From positions 1 to 43,406 of the forward strand of contig DBCR01000058.1 in assembly GCA_002293125.1 (NCBI GenBank): 43,406 bases of DNA. Direction: 5' to 3'. Under the pieces are notes generated by a model. It was given only the letters and a program-made list of their open reading frames with translations. It made no database searches and was not told the DNA's origin. Origin of the DNA: Opitutia bacterium UBA953. GTDB lineage: Bacteria; Verrucomicrobiota; Verrucomicrobiia; Opitutales; UBA953. The position numbers and the translations under genes were made by a program. Shown piece after piece: positions 14,554 to 23,082 of this stretch; the first letter of the stretch is position 1; each line of letters starts with the position of its first letter.

Positions 14554-16089
14554 TTATGCCTTACGCGACAGCGATTGGCCCAGTTCGGCCTCAAGCTTGT
14601 CGTAGGCCGCCCGGAGGGCTGGGTTCGGCTGGACGACACCTGGGGCCGGGGCGCAGAAAACGGGCTCCAGATCGGCCATCTTGGCCCCGCAAGCCCCCTC
14701 GGCGGCACGCAGGGCGGCACCTAGGGCGGCGGAGTCAGAAACGGCCAGACGGAGCACTGGGGCGCCAAAGACGTCGGCGAAGATCTTGGCCACGGAAGGG
14801 TTCTCGGAGGCCCCACCCGTCAGGAGTAACTGCGTGGTCGGCGTACCGACCCAGCGGCTGTGGTAACGGAGGCTGAGGGCCTGGCCTTCGACGGCGGCGC
14901 GCGGAAGCGTCGCTTGCGAGGTGGCGGCACCGAGGGCGATGCGGCCGGCAGCACGGCGAGGCGTGATCTCGGGCTCTTCCATCGGCAGCACGGCGGAGAC
15001 GGCGGCGGGAGTGGCGTCGACGGCGGCGGAGAAAGCCGGCCAGTCGGCGTGACCGCATTCGCGACGGATGGCTTCGCGGGCAAGCGAGCCGTTACGGACA
15101 CAGACGAGGCTCATGCTGCCGCCCATCGGATTACCGAAAGCGTGGCCGAGGCCGGCGGAGTCGGTGCGGATGCCTTCGATCGCGGCGAAAAGCGTGTCGC
15201 TGGTGCCGAGGCTGATGACGACCTTGCCTGGCTTCGAAGCGCCCATGCCGACGAGGCTGGAAGGATTATCGCCGGTCCCGATGACGACCTGGCACTTCGG
15301 GGAGAAACCGTATCGCGCCATGAAGTAAGCGGAGATGCCGCCGGCCACGGTCGAACCAGGGCGGACCGGCGGAAGCTTGGCGGCGAGATCGGGCGCGGTC
15401 GCGGCGAGCGCGGCCGTAGCCCAATCACCTTTGCGGATATCCATCAGGTTCATGCCCGCGCCATCGCCGGTATCGATCGCGGCATCCTTACCGGCGAGCA
15501 CCGACGCGAAGAAGGAAGAGACAAGATGGACGCGCTTCGTCTTGGCCCAGGCGGCAGGCTCGAGCTTGGCGAAGCGACGGATCTGCGGACCCGTGAAACG
15601 CATCGTGGCGACGGAGCCGGTCAGGTCGCAGACGGCCTGGTCGCCACCGAGGGCGGCGGCGATCTCGGCGCATTCGGCCGCGGTGGACGAGTCCATCCAG
15701 ATCGGCGAAGAGCGACGAGAGAGGACTGGAGAAATCTTGCCAGAGAGCGACGTGGCGGGATTACCGTCCGCGAGCGCGGCTTCATAGCCGGCGACGAGGT
15801 AAACGCTGCCATGCTGTTGGCCGGAGACGGAAACCGCGTCGACCTGCGAGAGGTCGGTCAGTTTGGCGAGACGGTCGAGCGCGAGCTCGAGGCCATCAAG
15901 CCAGAGGAGCGGATCAGCGTGCACTTCACCGCCCTGCCCTCCGCGGAGGAATCCTTCCGGATGTCCGCGGTCGGGGAAGTCGGCGCCGAACGCCGCGCGG
16001 GCGCGGGCGACCGTCGTGCCTTTCGCCGTGTCCAGCACGAGCGCCGTCGCGCTCTGCGTGGACAGGTCAAGACCCAGGACGATCGCCAT
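14554..16089 (-). CDS. xylB: Xylulokinase (FGGY carbohydrate kinase)
   Basis: Phosphorylates D-xylulose to xylulose 5-phosphate, which enters the pentose phosphate pathway. It has 511 residues, as expected. The N-terminal ATPase lobe begins VLGLDLSTQSATALVLD and contains the substrate-loop SVSGQQHGSVYL. The second lobe has VVIGTGDNPSSLVGMG, VVISLGTSDTLFA (phosphate-binding region) and LLLTGGASENPSVAKIFADVFGAPV, with the adenosine motif and final helix GAALRAAEGA. FGGY kinases vary in sugar, but adjacency to xylA (4-bp gap) makes xylulose very likely. Its start ATG is at 16089. Confidence 0.93.
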   Translation of the reverse strand: MAIVLGLDLSTQSATALVLDTAKGTTVARARAAFGADFPDRGHPEGFLRGGQGGEVHADPLLWLDGLELALDRLAKLTDLSQVDAVSVSGQQHGSVYLVAGYEAALADGNPATSLSGKISPVLSRRSSPIWMDSSTAAECAEIAAALGGDQAVCDLTGSVATMRFTGPQIRRFAKLEPAAWAKTKRVHLVSSFFASVLAGKDAAIDTGDGAGMNLMDIRKGDWATAALAATAPDLAAKLPPVRPGSTVAGGISAYFMARYGFSPKCQVVIGTGDNPSSLVGMGASKPGKVVISLGTSDTLFAAIEGIRTDSAGLGHAFGNPMGGSMSLVCVRNGSLAREAIRRECGHADWPAFSAAVDATPAAVSAVLPMEEPEITPRRAAGRIALGAATSQATLPRAAVEGQALSLRYHSRWVGTPTTQLLLTGGASENPSVAKIFADVFGAPVLRLAVSDSAALGAALRAAEGACGAKMADLEPVFCAPAPGVVQPNPALRAAYDKLEAELGQSLSRKA

Positions 16090-16093
16090 AGCC

Positions 16094-17404
16094 TCAGCGG
16101 ATGTACTCGTTGATCAGGTTCTCGAGCATCTCTTGGCGACCGGACGCAAGCGTCGGCGCCTTGATGCCCTGGGCGTAGGCGTCGAGCTGGGCGAGGGTGG
16201 CTTTGCCGGACTCGACCTTCTTGCCGATGCCGCTGTCCCAGGAGGCGTAGCGGTTCGAGACAAACTTATCCATCTTCCCGTCCTTGATGATCGCGTGGGC
16301 GATCTTGAGGCCGCGGGCGAAGGCGTCCATGCCGCCGATGTGGGCGTGGAAGAGGTCGACGGGCTCGTGCGATTCGCGACGACGCTTAGCGTCGAAGTTA
16401 AGGCCGCCCTTGGTGAAGCCGCCCATCTTGAGGATGCGCAGCATGATGTTCGTCGTGAGGTAGAGGTCCGTCGGGAACTGGTCGGTGTCCCAGCCGACGA
16501 GCGTATCGCCGCGGTTGGCGTCGACCGAGCCGAGGGCGTTCGCGCCGATCGAGACTTCCATCTCATGCTCCATCGTATGGCCGGCGAGCGTGGCGTGATT
16601 GGTCTCGAGGTTCAGCTTGAAGTGCTTCAGGAGGCCGTATTCGCGGAGGAAGTTGAGGCAGGCGGCGGCGTCGGAATCGTACTGGTGGGTCGAGGGTTCG
16701 CGCGGCTTAGGCTCGATGAGGAACTGGCCCTTGAAGCCGATCTTCTTCGCGTGGTCGACAGCGAGGTGCAGGAGCGCGGCGAGGTGGTCGAGCTCACGCT
16801 TCATGTCGGTGTTGATCAGCGTGGCGTAGCCTTCGCGGCCACCCCAGAAGACGTAACCTTCGCCGCCGAGGGCCTTGGTGGCCTCAAGCGCATGGCGAAC
16901 CTGGCTGGCGCCGTAGGCGAACACATCAGCGTTGGGCGAAGTGCCGGCACCCTGCGCATAGCGCGGGTGGGAGAAGAGACAGGCGGTGCCCCAGAGGAGC
17001 TTCTTGCCGGTGCCCTTCTGGAAGGCCTTCAGCTCCTTCGTGACGCGGGCGAGGTTCGCATGCGTCTCGGTCAGGGTCTTGCCTTCGGGGGAGATGTCGC
17101 GGTCGTGGAAGCAATAGAAGTCGATCTGGCACTTCTGGAGGAACTCGAAGAAGACCGGAATGCGGCGGAGGGCGTTGTCGAGGGAATCGGAGCCATCATC
17201 CCAAGGCATGAGGGCGGTGCCAGCGCCGAAAGGATCGGAGAGGCTGTTGCGCATCACGTGCCAGTAGGCCGCGGCGAAGCGCATATGATCCTTCATCTTC
17301 TTCCCGCCGATCTTCTCGTCCGGGTTGTAGTGCTTGAAGGCGAAAGGGTTCTTGGACTTCGATCCTTCGAACTCGATGACCGGGACATTAGGGAAGTGCG
17401 ACAT
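16094..17404 (-). CDS. xylA: Xylose isomerase
   Basis: Converts D-xylose to D-xylulose in the cytoplasm. The 436 residues match the longer class II enzymes. Conserved motifs: FCFHDRD (catalytic His and Asp), LIEPKPREPSTHQYDSD (metal-binding Glu and substrate Lys), LNLETNHATLAGHTMEHE (metal Glu/His), GSVDANRGD, GWDTDQFPT and GGLNFDAKRRRES. It heads the operon xylA-xylB-TIM-Gfo-Gfo. The ATG at 17404 is preceded by CTCCTATAAGTC, without a Shine-Dalgarno sequence. A 9-bp direct repeat GGAGTCCGC (17433-17441 and 17496-17504) in the 147-bp region upstream may bind a regulator. No XylR-type gene lies nearby. Confidence 0.97.
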   Translation of the reverse strand: MSHFPNVPVIEFEGSKSKNPFAFKHYNPDEKIGGKKMKDHMRFAAAYWHVMRNSLSDPFGAGTALMPWDDGSDSLDNALRRIPVFFEFLQKCQIDFYCFHDRDISPEGKTLTETHANLARVTKELKAFQKGTGKKLLWGTACLFSHPRYAQGAGTSPNADVFAYGASQVRHALEATKALGGEGYVFWGGREGYATLINTDMKRELDHLAALLHLAVDHAKKIGFKGQFLIEPKPREPSTHQYDSDAAACLNFLREYGLLKHFKLNLETNHATLAGHTMEHEMEVSIGANALGSVDANRGDTLVGWDTDQFPTDLYLTTNIMLRILKMGGFTKGGLNFDAKRRRESHEPVDLFHAHIGGMDAFARGLKIAHAIIKDGKMDKFVSNRYASWDSGIGKKVESGKATLAQLDAYAQGIKAPTLASGRQEMLENLINEYIR

Positions 17405-17432
17405 GACTTATAGGAGGGAGAGTTCTGACATT

Positions 17433-17504
17433 GGAGTCCGCCCCCTTGCTGCCAAGAAAGGAATGGGGGTCTCCTATGAACAAAACGACAGGCAGGGAGT
17501 CCGC
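17433..17504. promoter_or_regulatory. Direct repeat upstream of xylA
   Basis: The 9-mer GGAGTCCGC occurs at 17433-17441 and 17496-17504, 63 bp apart (six helical turns), each preceded by GACA after 2-5 nt. It lies in the region shared by xylA and panC. It could be an operator pair; chance occurrence is not excluded. Confidence 0.25.
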
Positions 17505-17551
17505 ATACAACTGCGCCTTGCGCCTTCGCTGGTCCTGCCTAGGTTGATGGT

Positions 17552-18394
17552 ATGGAGGTCGTCCACACCATCCCCGAACTGCGCGTCGCGGTCGCCCGGG
17601 CCCGCCAGGCTGGCAAGGCCATCGGATTCGTGCCCACGATGGGCTGCCTCCACGAAGGCCACCTCAGCCTGATTCGCCGGGCCAAGCAAGAGGCTGCCTT
17701 CGTCGTGGTGTCTATCTTCGTCAACCCGACCCAGTTCGGCCCCAACGAAGATTTCTCAAAATATCCGCGGACCTTCGAGGACGATCGCCGCGGCTGCGAA
17801 GCCGCGGGCGCCAGCCTGATCTTCGCACCCGACGCCGCGGATTTCTATCCGGCCGGCGCTTCAACCTGGGTCGACGTCGAGGGCATCTCCGCCAAGCTCT
17901 GCGGCGAATTCCGCCCCGGGCACTTCCGCGGCGTGGCCACCGTCGTCGCCATGCTCTTCAACGCCGCGCAGGCGGATGTCGCCGTCTTCGGACGCAAGGA
18001 CCTTCAGCAGCTCGCGGTGATTCGTCGCATGGTGCGCGACCTGCATATCCCCGTCCGAATCATCGCGCACGAGACCATCCGCGAACCTAACGGGGTGGCG
18101 ATGAGCTCGCGTAACCGTTATCTCTCCGCCGAACAGTTGACGCAGGCGAGCGCCATCCCCGCCGCCATGGCCGCGGCCAAAGCCCTCGCCCAAGCCGGCG
18201 TCACCGACGCCGTGCGCCTGCGGGATGCAGCGGTCGCCGTCCTGACAACTCAGCCTGCGCTCAAGCTTCAATACTGTGAGATTGTCGATCTCGAGACGAT
18301 GGCGCCCGTCGCTTCGACCGCCGGGCTCCGCTGTGCCATCGCGATAGCCTGTCATCTGGGCGCGACGCGCCTGATCGACAACGCCGACCTTTAA
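17552..18394 (+). CDS. panC: Pantoate--beta-alanine ligase (pantothenate synthetase)
   Basis: Joins pantoate and beta-alanine with ATP to make pantothenate for coenzyme A. The 280-residue length is normal. The nucleotidyl-transferase motif is PTMGCLHEGHLSLI (HxGH at residues 34-37). VVSIFVNPTQFGPNEDF, FGRKDLQQLAVIRRMVRDL and REPNGVAMSSRNRYLS (KMSKS-like loop) follow. Its stop codon directly abuts the stop of the convergent transporter gene at 18395, with no bases between. No pan genes are adjacent, so it is a stand-alone gene. Confidence 0.96.
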   Translation: MEVVHTIPELRVAVARARQAGKAIGFVPTMGCLHEGHLSLIRRAKQEAAFVVVSIFVNPTQFGPNEDFSKYPRTFEDDRRGCEAAGASLIFAPDAADFYPAGASTWVDVEGISAKLCGEFRPGHFRGVATVVAMLFNAAQADVAVFGRKDLQQLAVIRRMVRDLHIPVRIIAHETIREPNGVAMSSRNRYLSAEQLTQASAIPAAMAAAKALAQAGVTDAVRLRDAAVAVLTTQPALKLQYCEIVDLETMAPVASTAGLRCAIAIACHLGATRLIDNADL

Positions 18395-19273
18395 TCAGGC
18401 TAGGCTGAGGTAGACCGCGGCCAATAGAATCAGGGCCCCGATCAATCGGCGGGTCATGATGCTCCGGCCTGCGTGTTTCTCCGAATTAGAGAACCAATGC
18501 CCGACGACCCACACCAACGCGACGCTCCAAAGGCCGCGGGTGTTGTAGAGGACGTTGGTGACGGTCACCTCGTGGTAGACCGCGATGCAGTAGGCGATAC
18601 CCATGGCCTGAATGGTCAGCAGGAGTCCGCCGCCGAAAGCCCAGACGACCATCGGGCGAGGCATCTGACTCAATGGCGCGGAGAAGAACGGAATGAGGGC
18701 GAACGACAAAGCTCCCACCGTCAAGAACATCACCGGGCCGAAATGGCCGAAACCGAAAGCCGGTACCCAAAGCTGCTGCATCACGTCCGTGGCCGCAAAA
18801 GCGATGGAAGCCAGGAAGGCGAAGCCAACGCTGACCAGCAGTCGCTCACGGTTGGCGCGCCACTCGCCGCCCAACAAGGCCAGGGCCAACGTCGTCAGGA
18901 AAGTAGCCACCCAGAGTTTCCAGCCAAGTTCCTCGCCACCCGTCAGGAAGACCAGGAGCGCGACGAAGACGACCTTGGTGCCGAGCACCGGCGTCGCGAT
19001 GGAGATGTCGCCCCGGCTGATCGCAACAAAGGTAAAGACCTGACCAATGAAGAAAGCCGTGCCCGCCAAGACCGCATGGGTGATGTTCGTCGCCGTGAAG
19101 GGCTCGCCCCCATGCAGCAACCAGGTCTGGAAAAGGACGGCCCCGATCAGGTTCACGATGAACAGGACCCGCCAAGGATGGCCGCCATCCATGGCCCGCT
19201 TGAGGGCCATCGCGGCGAAGGTGTAGCCCACGGCCGAACAAAGAGGGATGACGATGGAAGCGGAAGAACGCAT
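18395..19273 (-). CDS. DMT/EamA-type transporter
   Basis: A 292-residue membrane protein with about ten hydrophobic segments in two similar halves, as in drug/metabolite transporters (for example GYTFAAMALKRAM and a second half with DVMQQLWVPAFGFGHFGPVMFLTVG). Early residues ATPVLGTKVVFVALLVFLTGGEEL match the typical loop and helix of EamA domains. The substrate is unknown. I chose the ATG at 19273 (MRSSASIVIPL), because the frame open further upstream is polar and overlaps the region divergent from the next gene. It is convergent with panC. Confidence 0.8.
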   Translation of the reverse strand: MRSSASIVIPLCSAVGYTFAAMALKRAMDGGHPWRVLFIVNLIGAVLFQTWLLHGGEPFTATNITHAVLAGTAFFIGQVFTFVAISRGDISIATPVLGTKVVFVALLVFLTGGEELGWKLWVATFLTTLALALLGGEWRANRERLLVSVGFAFLASIAFAATDVMQQLWVPAFGFGHFGPVMFLTVGALSFALIPFFSAPLSQMPRPMVVWAFGGGLLLTIQAMGIAYCIAVYHEVTVTNVLYNTRGLWSVALVWVVGHWFSNSEKHAGRSIMTRRLIGALILLAAVYLSLA

Positions 19274-19388
19274 CAGGCAGGCCCGAACGAACGCCCTTCC
19301 CTCCCCGCTGGCGAGACCGAAGCAAGAAAACCGCCCGCCGGGCCAGCCATGACCTTGCCCCGTGCCCACCAGTGGGTACGCTGGGGTC

Positions 19389-21215
19389 ATGGGGCAATTT
19401 TCTTACAAGAACGAGGCTGTCGATCCGCACCGGAAGATTCTCTCCGAGCAGCTTGTCATGGACCTGGAGCATGTCGCTGAGACCCCCTTGCTCGCCCTCG
19501 CCAAGCAGATTCCCGGGGGCTACATCCACCGCAAACCCTTCCTGCGCGATGCCAAGTGGCTATTCAAGAAACGCCTCGCCCATCTGGCCTTGGACACCGC
19601 CGCCATCGCCGAGCACCTTCCTTGGTACGCCGAGGCCCTGAAGTGCGAAAAGGCGAAGCTGCTTGAACACCTGGACGAACTCGCTGGCGCCATCGGCGGA
19701 CCACGCACCGCCCTGCTCTGTGTCCTCTGGAACAATAAGGCCGAACAGAAGGACGCCGCCCTGCCCGCGGACCTCCTCCCCCGCTTATTGGCCAACGCCA
19801 AAGCGCAGGCCAATAAGCCTGAAACCAAAGCATGGAAGTCGGCCATGGCCAAGCTCGGTGGTGCCACGGAAAAGGAACCGCTCGACTCCGTCGACGCCCT
19901 CGACTCCGCCGGCAAGACCGTGCGACGACTGCTGCAGGAACTCTCCCAAGGTAAAGCCGCCCGTGAAAACGAAGGACGACAGATTCGTCGCCAGCATACC
20001 AATGAACTCGAAGCAAAGGACACCGAGATCCGCAAGGCCCGCGAGGATGCCGGACGCCAGGCCCAGGAAGCCGCCAAGCAAGCCGCCTTACTCGAGGCGA
20101 ACATCGTGGCCCTGCAAGCCAAGCTGACCGCGGAAGAAACCGAAGTCGCCCGCCTGCGTGGCGAGCTGGATCGTGCCCGCGAACACGTGGCCAAAAAGGC
20201 CCGCGAGATCGCTGAAGAACTCCTCTCCGAGGAGATCCGCCCTTGGCTGGCCGACGCGCGCACCTTGAAATCTGCTTCTGAAGAAGTAGCCAAGCTCCGC
20301 CAGCTCACCACCGAGACCGTCGAGAAGGTCCGCAAGGCCCAGCGGGACGCCGACCCCTTTCTCGCCAAGGAGCATGAACTCCGGCAAGCCATCCCACAGA
20401 TGGAGGAGATGCTCAAGCTGCTCCGACGCTATCTGCGCACCGCTGGGCAGGCCCTGCCGGAAGTCGTCGCCCTCGAGAAGCGCCTCACGGAGCACATCGA
20501 GAAGGTCCGCTACGAACTCGAGAAGCGCGACCAACCCTCCGACCCCTTCCTCGAGCGCATCTCGGCGAAGATCAACGGCGCCGATGCGCGCGAGTTGAAA
20601 TCAATCGAGAGCGCCCTCCTCCTTGCCGAGGAGTCGGGCCTCGTCGACTCGCGCCACGCGGACCTTTATCGCCGGGACATCCATCGCCGCCGTTCCTACA
20701 TGGCGGACCGCGCCTTCCACGAGCAAAAGCAGTCCGGGCCGCTCGCGTTGCTTGAGCGTGCCGTGGCCACCGGCGAGAATGCCCGCCTCGCTCTCGATGC
20801 CAACAACTTCGCCTGTCTGCGCCAAGATTACCTCGGCCTGCGCCTGACGGCGAAGAAGAACGCCCAAGGCGACAGCCGCTTCATGCTCGACACCGCCGCC
20901 CGCCAGAAGGTCGTGCAACTCGCCGAGAAGCTCGCCGACGATGCGCCCGGCCTGCACGTCTGGGTGAGCTTCGATGGCCAGCAGGCGGCGCTCAAGACGA
21001 CGAACTCGCGCGTGCGGATCACCTTCAGCCGCGCCGGCGCCAAGGCCGACCATGACATCATGGACTTGGTCGCCAAGGACAAGACCGTGGAAGCGCCTTG
21101 GTTCGTCGTGAGCGACGATATCGAGGTGCGCGACGCCACCGCCCGCGAAGGCGCCTACATCATCTATAACGACGCGTTGATCCAGTTGCTGGTGAACCGC
21201 GGCATCCGCGCCTGA
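19389..21215 (+). CDS. Long coiled-coil protein with C-terminal PIN/NYN (YacP-like) domain
   Basis: A 608-residue cytoplasmic protein that I do not recognise as a named family. Residues 1-180 are a mostly helical N-terminal region (IPGGYIHRKPFLRDAKWLFKKR). Residues about 185-275 form a charged coiled coil (EAKDTEIRKAREDAGRQAQEA), with more helices to about 380. Residues about 466-608 look like a PIN/NYN fold close to YacP: LALDANNF (Asp470) starts strand 1, VRITFSRAGAKADHDIMDLVAK holds acidic Asp554, and WFVVSDDIEVRDATAREGAYII carries Asp576/577. This acidic set suggests a metal-dependent ribonuclease. The start is ATG at 19389; a GTG 9 codons upstream is possible. It is followed by a strong hairpin. 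Confidence 0.75.
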   Translation: MGQFSYKNEAVDPHRKILSEQLVMDLEHVAETPLLALAKQIPGGYIHRKPFLRDAKWLFKKRLAHLALDTAAIAEHLPWYAEALKCEKAKLLEHLDELAGAIGGPRTALLCVLWNNKAEQKDAALPADLLPRLLANAKAQANKPETKAWKSAMAKLGGATEKEPLDSVDALDSAGKTVRRLLQELSQGKAARENEGRQIRRQHTNELEAKDTEIRKAREDAGRQAQEAAKQAALLEANIVALQAKLTAEETEVARLRGELDRAREHVAKKAREIAEELLSEEIRPWLADARTLKSASEEVAKLRQLTTETVEKVRKAQRDADPFLAKEHELRQAIPQMEEMLKLLRRYLRTAGQALPEVVALEKRLTEHIEKVRYELEKRDQPSDPFLERISAKINGADARELKSIESALLLAEESGLVDSRHADLYRRDIHRRRSYMADRAFHEQKQSGPLALLERAVATGENARLALDANNFACLRQDYLGLRLTAKKNAQGDSRFMLDTAARQKVVQLAEKLADDAPGLHVWVSFDGQQAALKTTNSRVRITFSRAGAKADHDIMDLVAKDKTVEAPWFVVSDDIEVRDATAREGAYIIYNDALIQLLVNRGIRA

Positions 21216-21220
21216 ACAAG

Positions 21221-21246
21221 ACGGGCGCATCCTGCGATGCGCCCGT
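21221..21246 (+). terminator. Terminator hairpin after the coiled-coil/PIN gene
   Basis: Perfect 11-bp stem ACGGGCGCATC/GATGCGCCCGT with loop CTGC, starting 6 bp after the stop codon. Its 3' flank on the plus strand (GTGGCAAGAAAT) has no T run, but the stem is very stable. Confidence 0.6.
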
Positions 21247-21251
21247 GTGGC

Positions 21252-21278
21252 AAGAAATAAGCCGACGGCTTATTTCTT
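21252..21278 (-). terminator. Terminator of the ThuA-like gene
   Basis: Perfect 12-bp stem AAGAAATAAGCC/GGCTTATTTCTT with a 3-nt loop, which covers the last Lys codons and the stop of the minus-strand gene. Downstream on the minus strand it is followed by GCCACACGGG, then the 21221-21246 hairpin. Confidence 0.55.
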
Positions 21279-22346
21279 CTTCTTGGCAGGCGGTGCGGTG
21301 ACGGGCGGAGGCAGCACGCCCGCGAAATCCTCGGCCTTGAGTCCGCGGTGGAACATATTGAAGGAATACTTGCTGGGCTTCCATTCCACGACCGGCGTGA
21401 CGTCGGCCTTGGCGGGCACCTCGAGGCCGAGGCCCCAGAAGACGCCGTTGACGACGAGGCGGCGGAGCGATTCATCGGCGAGGTCGCTGGCGGAGGCCAT
21501 GGTGGTGGTGAACACGCGGTTCTTGGTGCCGCCGGCATTGGGGACTTCGCGGGTCCAAGCCACGGCCATCGCGGGCGAATTGATGCCCTGCTCCAGCTTG
21601 TCGGTGGCACGCTTCTTCGCGCGTTCGCTCAGGGGATCTTGCGGATTCATGCCCTTGAGGACCAAGCCGCGGAGGAGGATCTGCGCATCGGCGGGCGGGT
21701 ACGCCTCGTAGACATCGGTATCTCCGAAGATGACGCCGACGCCATTGAGGATCGCGAGCTTCTCGGCACCAGGTTCGACGGCCGTGCGGGTGGCCTCACC
21801 CTTGTGGTTGCCCCAGTGGCTGACCCAGGTCTCGCCGAGGACATTCTTACCGAAGCCGCCCTTGTTGTTCCAGTTATAGGCGACGAAGGCGCTTTCCTTG
21901 GGGATACCGGAGAAAGCGTGCGTGCTGGTGCGGGTAGCGACGATCGGCACGCCGCGCTTGATGGCGGCATCGAACTTCGCGAGCGCGGCTTCGTTCCACT
22001 TACGGAAACGCAGGCCGAGCACGAGGGCGTCGGCGCTGTCGAGGGCCTCGGGCTTGCCGAGGCTGCCGCCGTTGTTCGGGTTGATCACGCCGTCGTCATG
22101 GGAGAAAAGGACGGTGCACTTGAAGCCCTGGCGCTCGGAGAGAATGCGGGCGAGCATCGGTAAGGCTTCTTCGGAGCGATATTCCTCGTCACCGGCGAGC
22201 AGCACGACGTGTTTGCCGGCGCCGGGGCCCTTGCCGGCGGGGAATTCCAGCCAGCCTGGACCAGAAGTAAAGGCCTCCGCGGCGATGGCCGGGAGAGCAA
22301 GGACAAGGGCGACCAAGGCGGCCCAGAGAGGGAGATGACGCTTCAT
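21270..22346 (-). CDS. Exported ThuA-like domain protein
   Basis: A 358-residue protein with signal peptide (MKRHLPLWAALVALVLALPAIAA). The ThuA-like fold (class I glutamine-amidotransferase-like, related to trehalose-utilisation protein ThuA) is suggested by KHVVLLAGDEEYRSEEALPMLARIL, CTVLFSHDDG, SADALVLGLRFRKW, GVPIVATRTSTHAF and a C-terminal NRVFTTTMAS...LVVNGVFWGLGLEV. Exported ThuA-like proteins are common in Planctomycetes and Verrucomicrobia near carbohydrate genes. The enzymatic role is not established. It ends in a run of four lysines. I chose the ATG at 22346 at the signal peptide rather than an upstream in-frame start at 22370. Confidence 0.85.
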   Translation of the reverse strand: MKRHLPLWAALVALVLALPAIAAEAFTSGPGWLEFPAGKGPGAGKHVVLLAGDEEYRSEEALPMLARILSERQGFKCTVLFSHDDGVINPNNGGSLGKPEALDSADALVLGLRFRKWNEAALAKFDAAIKRGVPIVATRTSTHAFSGIPKESAFVAYNWNNKGGFGKNVLGETWVSHWGNHKGEATRTAVEPGAEKLAILNGVGVIFGDTDVYEAYPPADAQILLRGLVLKGMNPQDPLSERAKKRATDKLEQGINSPAMAVAWTREVPNAGGTKNRVFTTTMASASDLADESLRRLVVNGVFWGLGLEVPAKADVTPVVEWKPSKYSFNMFHRGLKAEDFAGVLPPPVTAPPAKKKK

Positions 22347-22413
22347 GGGGTAAGACACGGGAGACTGCACCGCCGACGGAGGGTTTCAAGCGCCCTGTTG
22401 GGCGGCACCCCTA

Positions 22414-22968
22414 TCATTTCCGCTCTTTCGACCCATCCTGCTTCGCCGGAGCGGAAGAAAAAGGGTCGGGACGAATCGTCTCGCGGCGGCCATCGGAATA
22501 AGTCGTCACCTGATTGCCAAACAGGTCCGTGCGCGTCGTGGCACGAGTGCCGTCGCTGTAACTCGTCGTCGATCCGCCGAACGGATCAGGCCGCGTGGTC
22601 GCCGTCACCCCATTGCTGAAGCGAGTCGTCGAGCCGCCGAAGGGGTCCGTCCGGGTCGAACCAGTGACGCCGTTGCTGTAGCGCGTGGAAGAGCCGCCGA
22701 AGGGGTCGGGCGTCGTCACGGCGGTCACGCCGTTATCATAACGGGTCTGGGTGCGACCGAACGCATCGGTGCCCTTGACGCCGGACTTTGGTGCTTCGCC
22801 CGTGCGAGGCGCGACCTTCACTTCCGCCGATGGCTTGGCTTCGGGCTTCGTCGCTGATCTTGCTTCGCCCCGGGCCGCCTCCTTACGGGCGGCATCTTTC
22901 TTGGGATCCGCCGGGGCGGCGAAGAGCATTGCGGGGCCAAGAACGCCAAGGAGGAGGAACGTCTTCAT
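22414..22968 (-). CDS. Exported protein made of five 20-residue tandem repeats
   Basis: No known family recognised. The protein has 184 residues: a signal peptide (MKTFLLLGVLGPAMLFAAPA), a Lys/Ala/Glu-rich linker to residue 66, then five units of exactly 20 residues (67-166) and a short basic tail. The unit consensus is roughly (T/P)DPFGGSTTRYSNGVTATTR. The second and third units are closest to each other, the first and fifth most diverged (TDAFGRTQTRYDNG; TDLFGNQVTTYSDG). The pattern RYxNG...T recalls the YD/RHS-type repeat but is shorter. Such repeats usually form beta arcs in cell-surface proteins. It is upstream of the ThuA-like gene on the same strand (67-bp gap) and may be co-transcribed. 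The start ATG is at 22968. Confidence 0.75.
   Translation of the reverse strand: MKTFLLLGVLGPAMLFAAPADPKKDAARKEAARGEARSATKPEAKPSAEVKVAPRTGEAPKSGVKGTDAFGRTQTRYDNGVTAVTTPDPFGGSSTRYSNGVTGSTRTDPFGGSTTRFSNGVTATTRPDPFGGSTTSYSDGTRATTRTDLFGNQVTTYSDGRRETIRPDPFSSAPAKQDGSKERK
22471..22770 (-). repeat. Five 60-bp tandem repeats within the repeat-protein gene
   Basis: Each unit encodes 20 residues. GAGCCGCCGAAGGGGTC recurs on the plus strand in several units at 60-bp intervals. Identity between the middle units is high enough to suggest recent unit duplication. Confidence 0.8.
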
Positions 22969-23030
22969 GGGGATGATTCTATTAGAAACCAAAGGAGGCC
23001 GGACGCAAGCCACGGCCGCGTGAAAACAAG

Positions 23031-23060
23031 AAGGGCGGGCACTTCGCAGTGCCCGCCCTT
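23031..23060 (-). terminator. Terminator of the first DUF1501 gene
   Basis: Perfect 13-bp stem AAGGGCGGGCACT/AGTGCCCGCCCTT with loop TCGC. On the minus strand it is followed by CTTGTTTTCACG. It lies 22 bp beyond the stop codon of the DUF1501 gene. Confidence 0.85.
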
Positions 23061-23082
23061 CCGTTCGTGCGACCGAAGTCGC

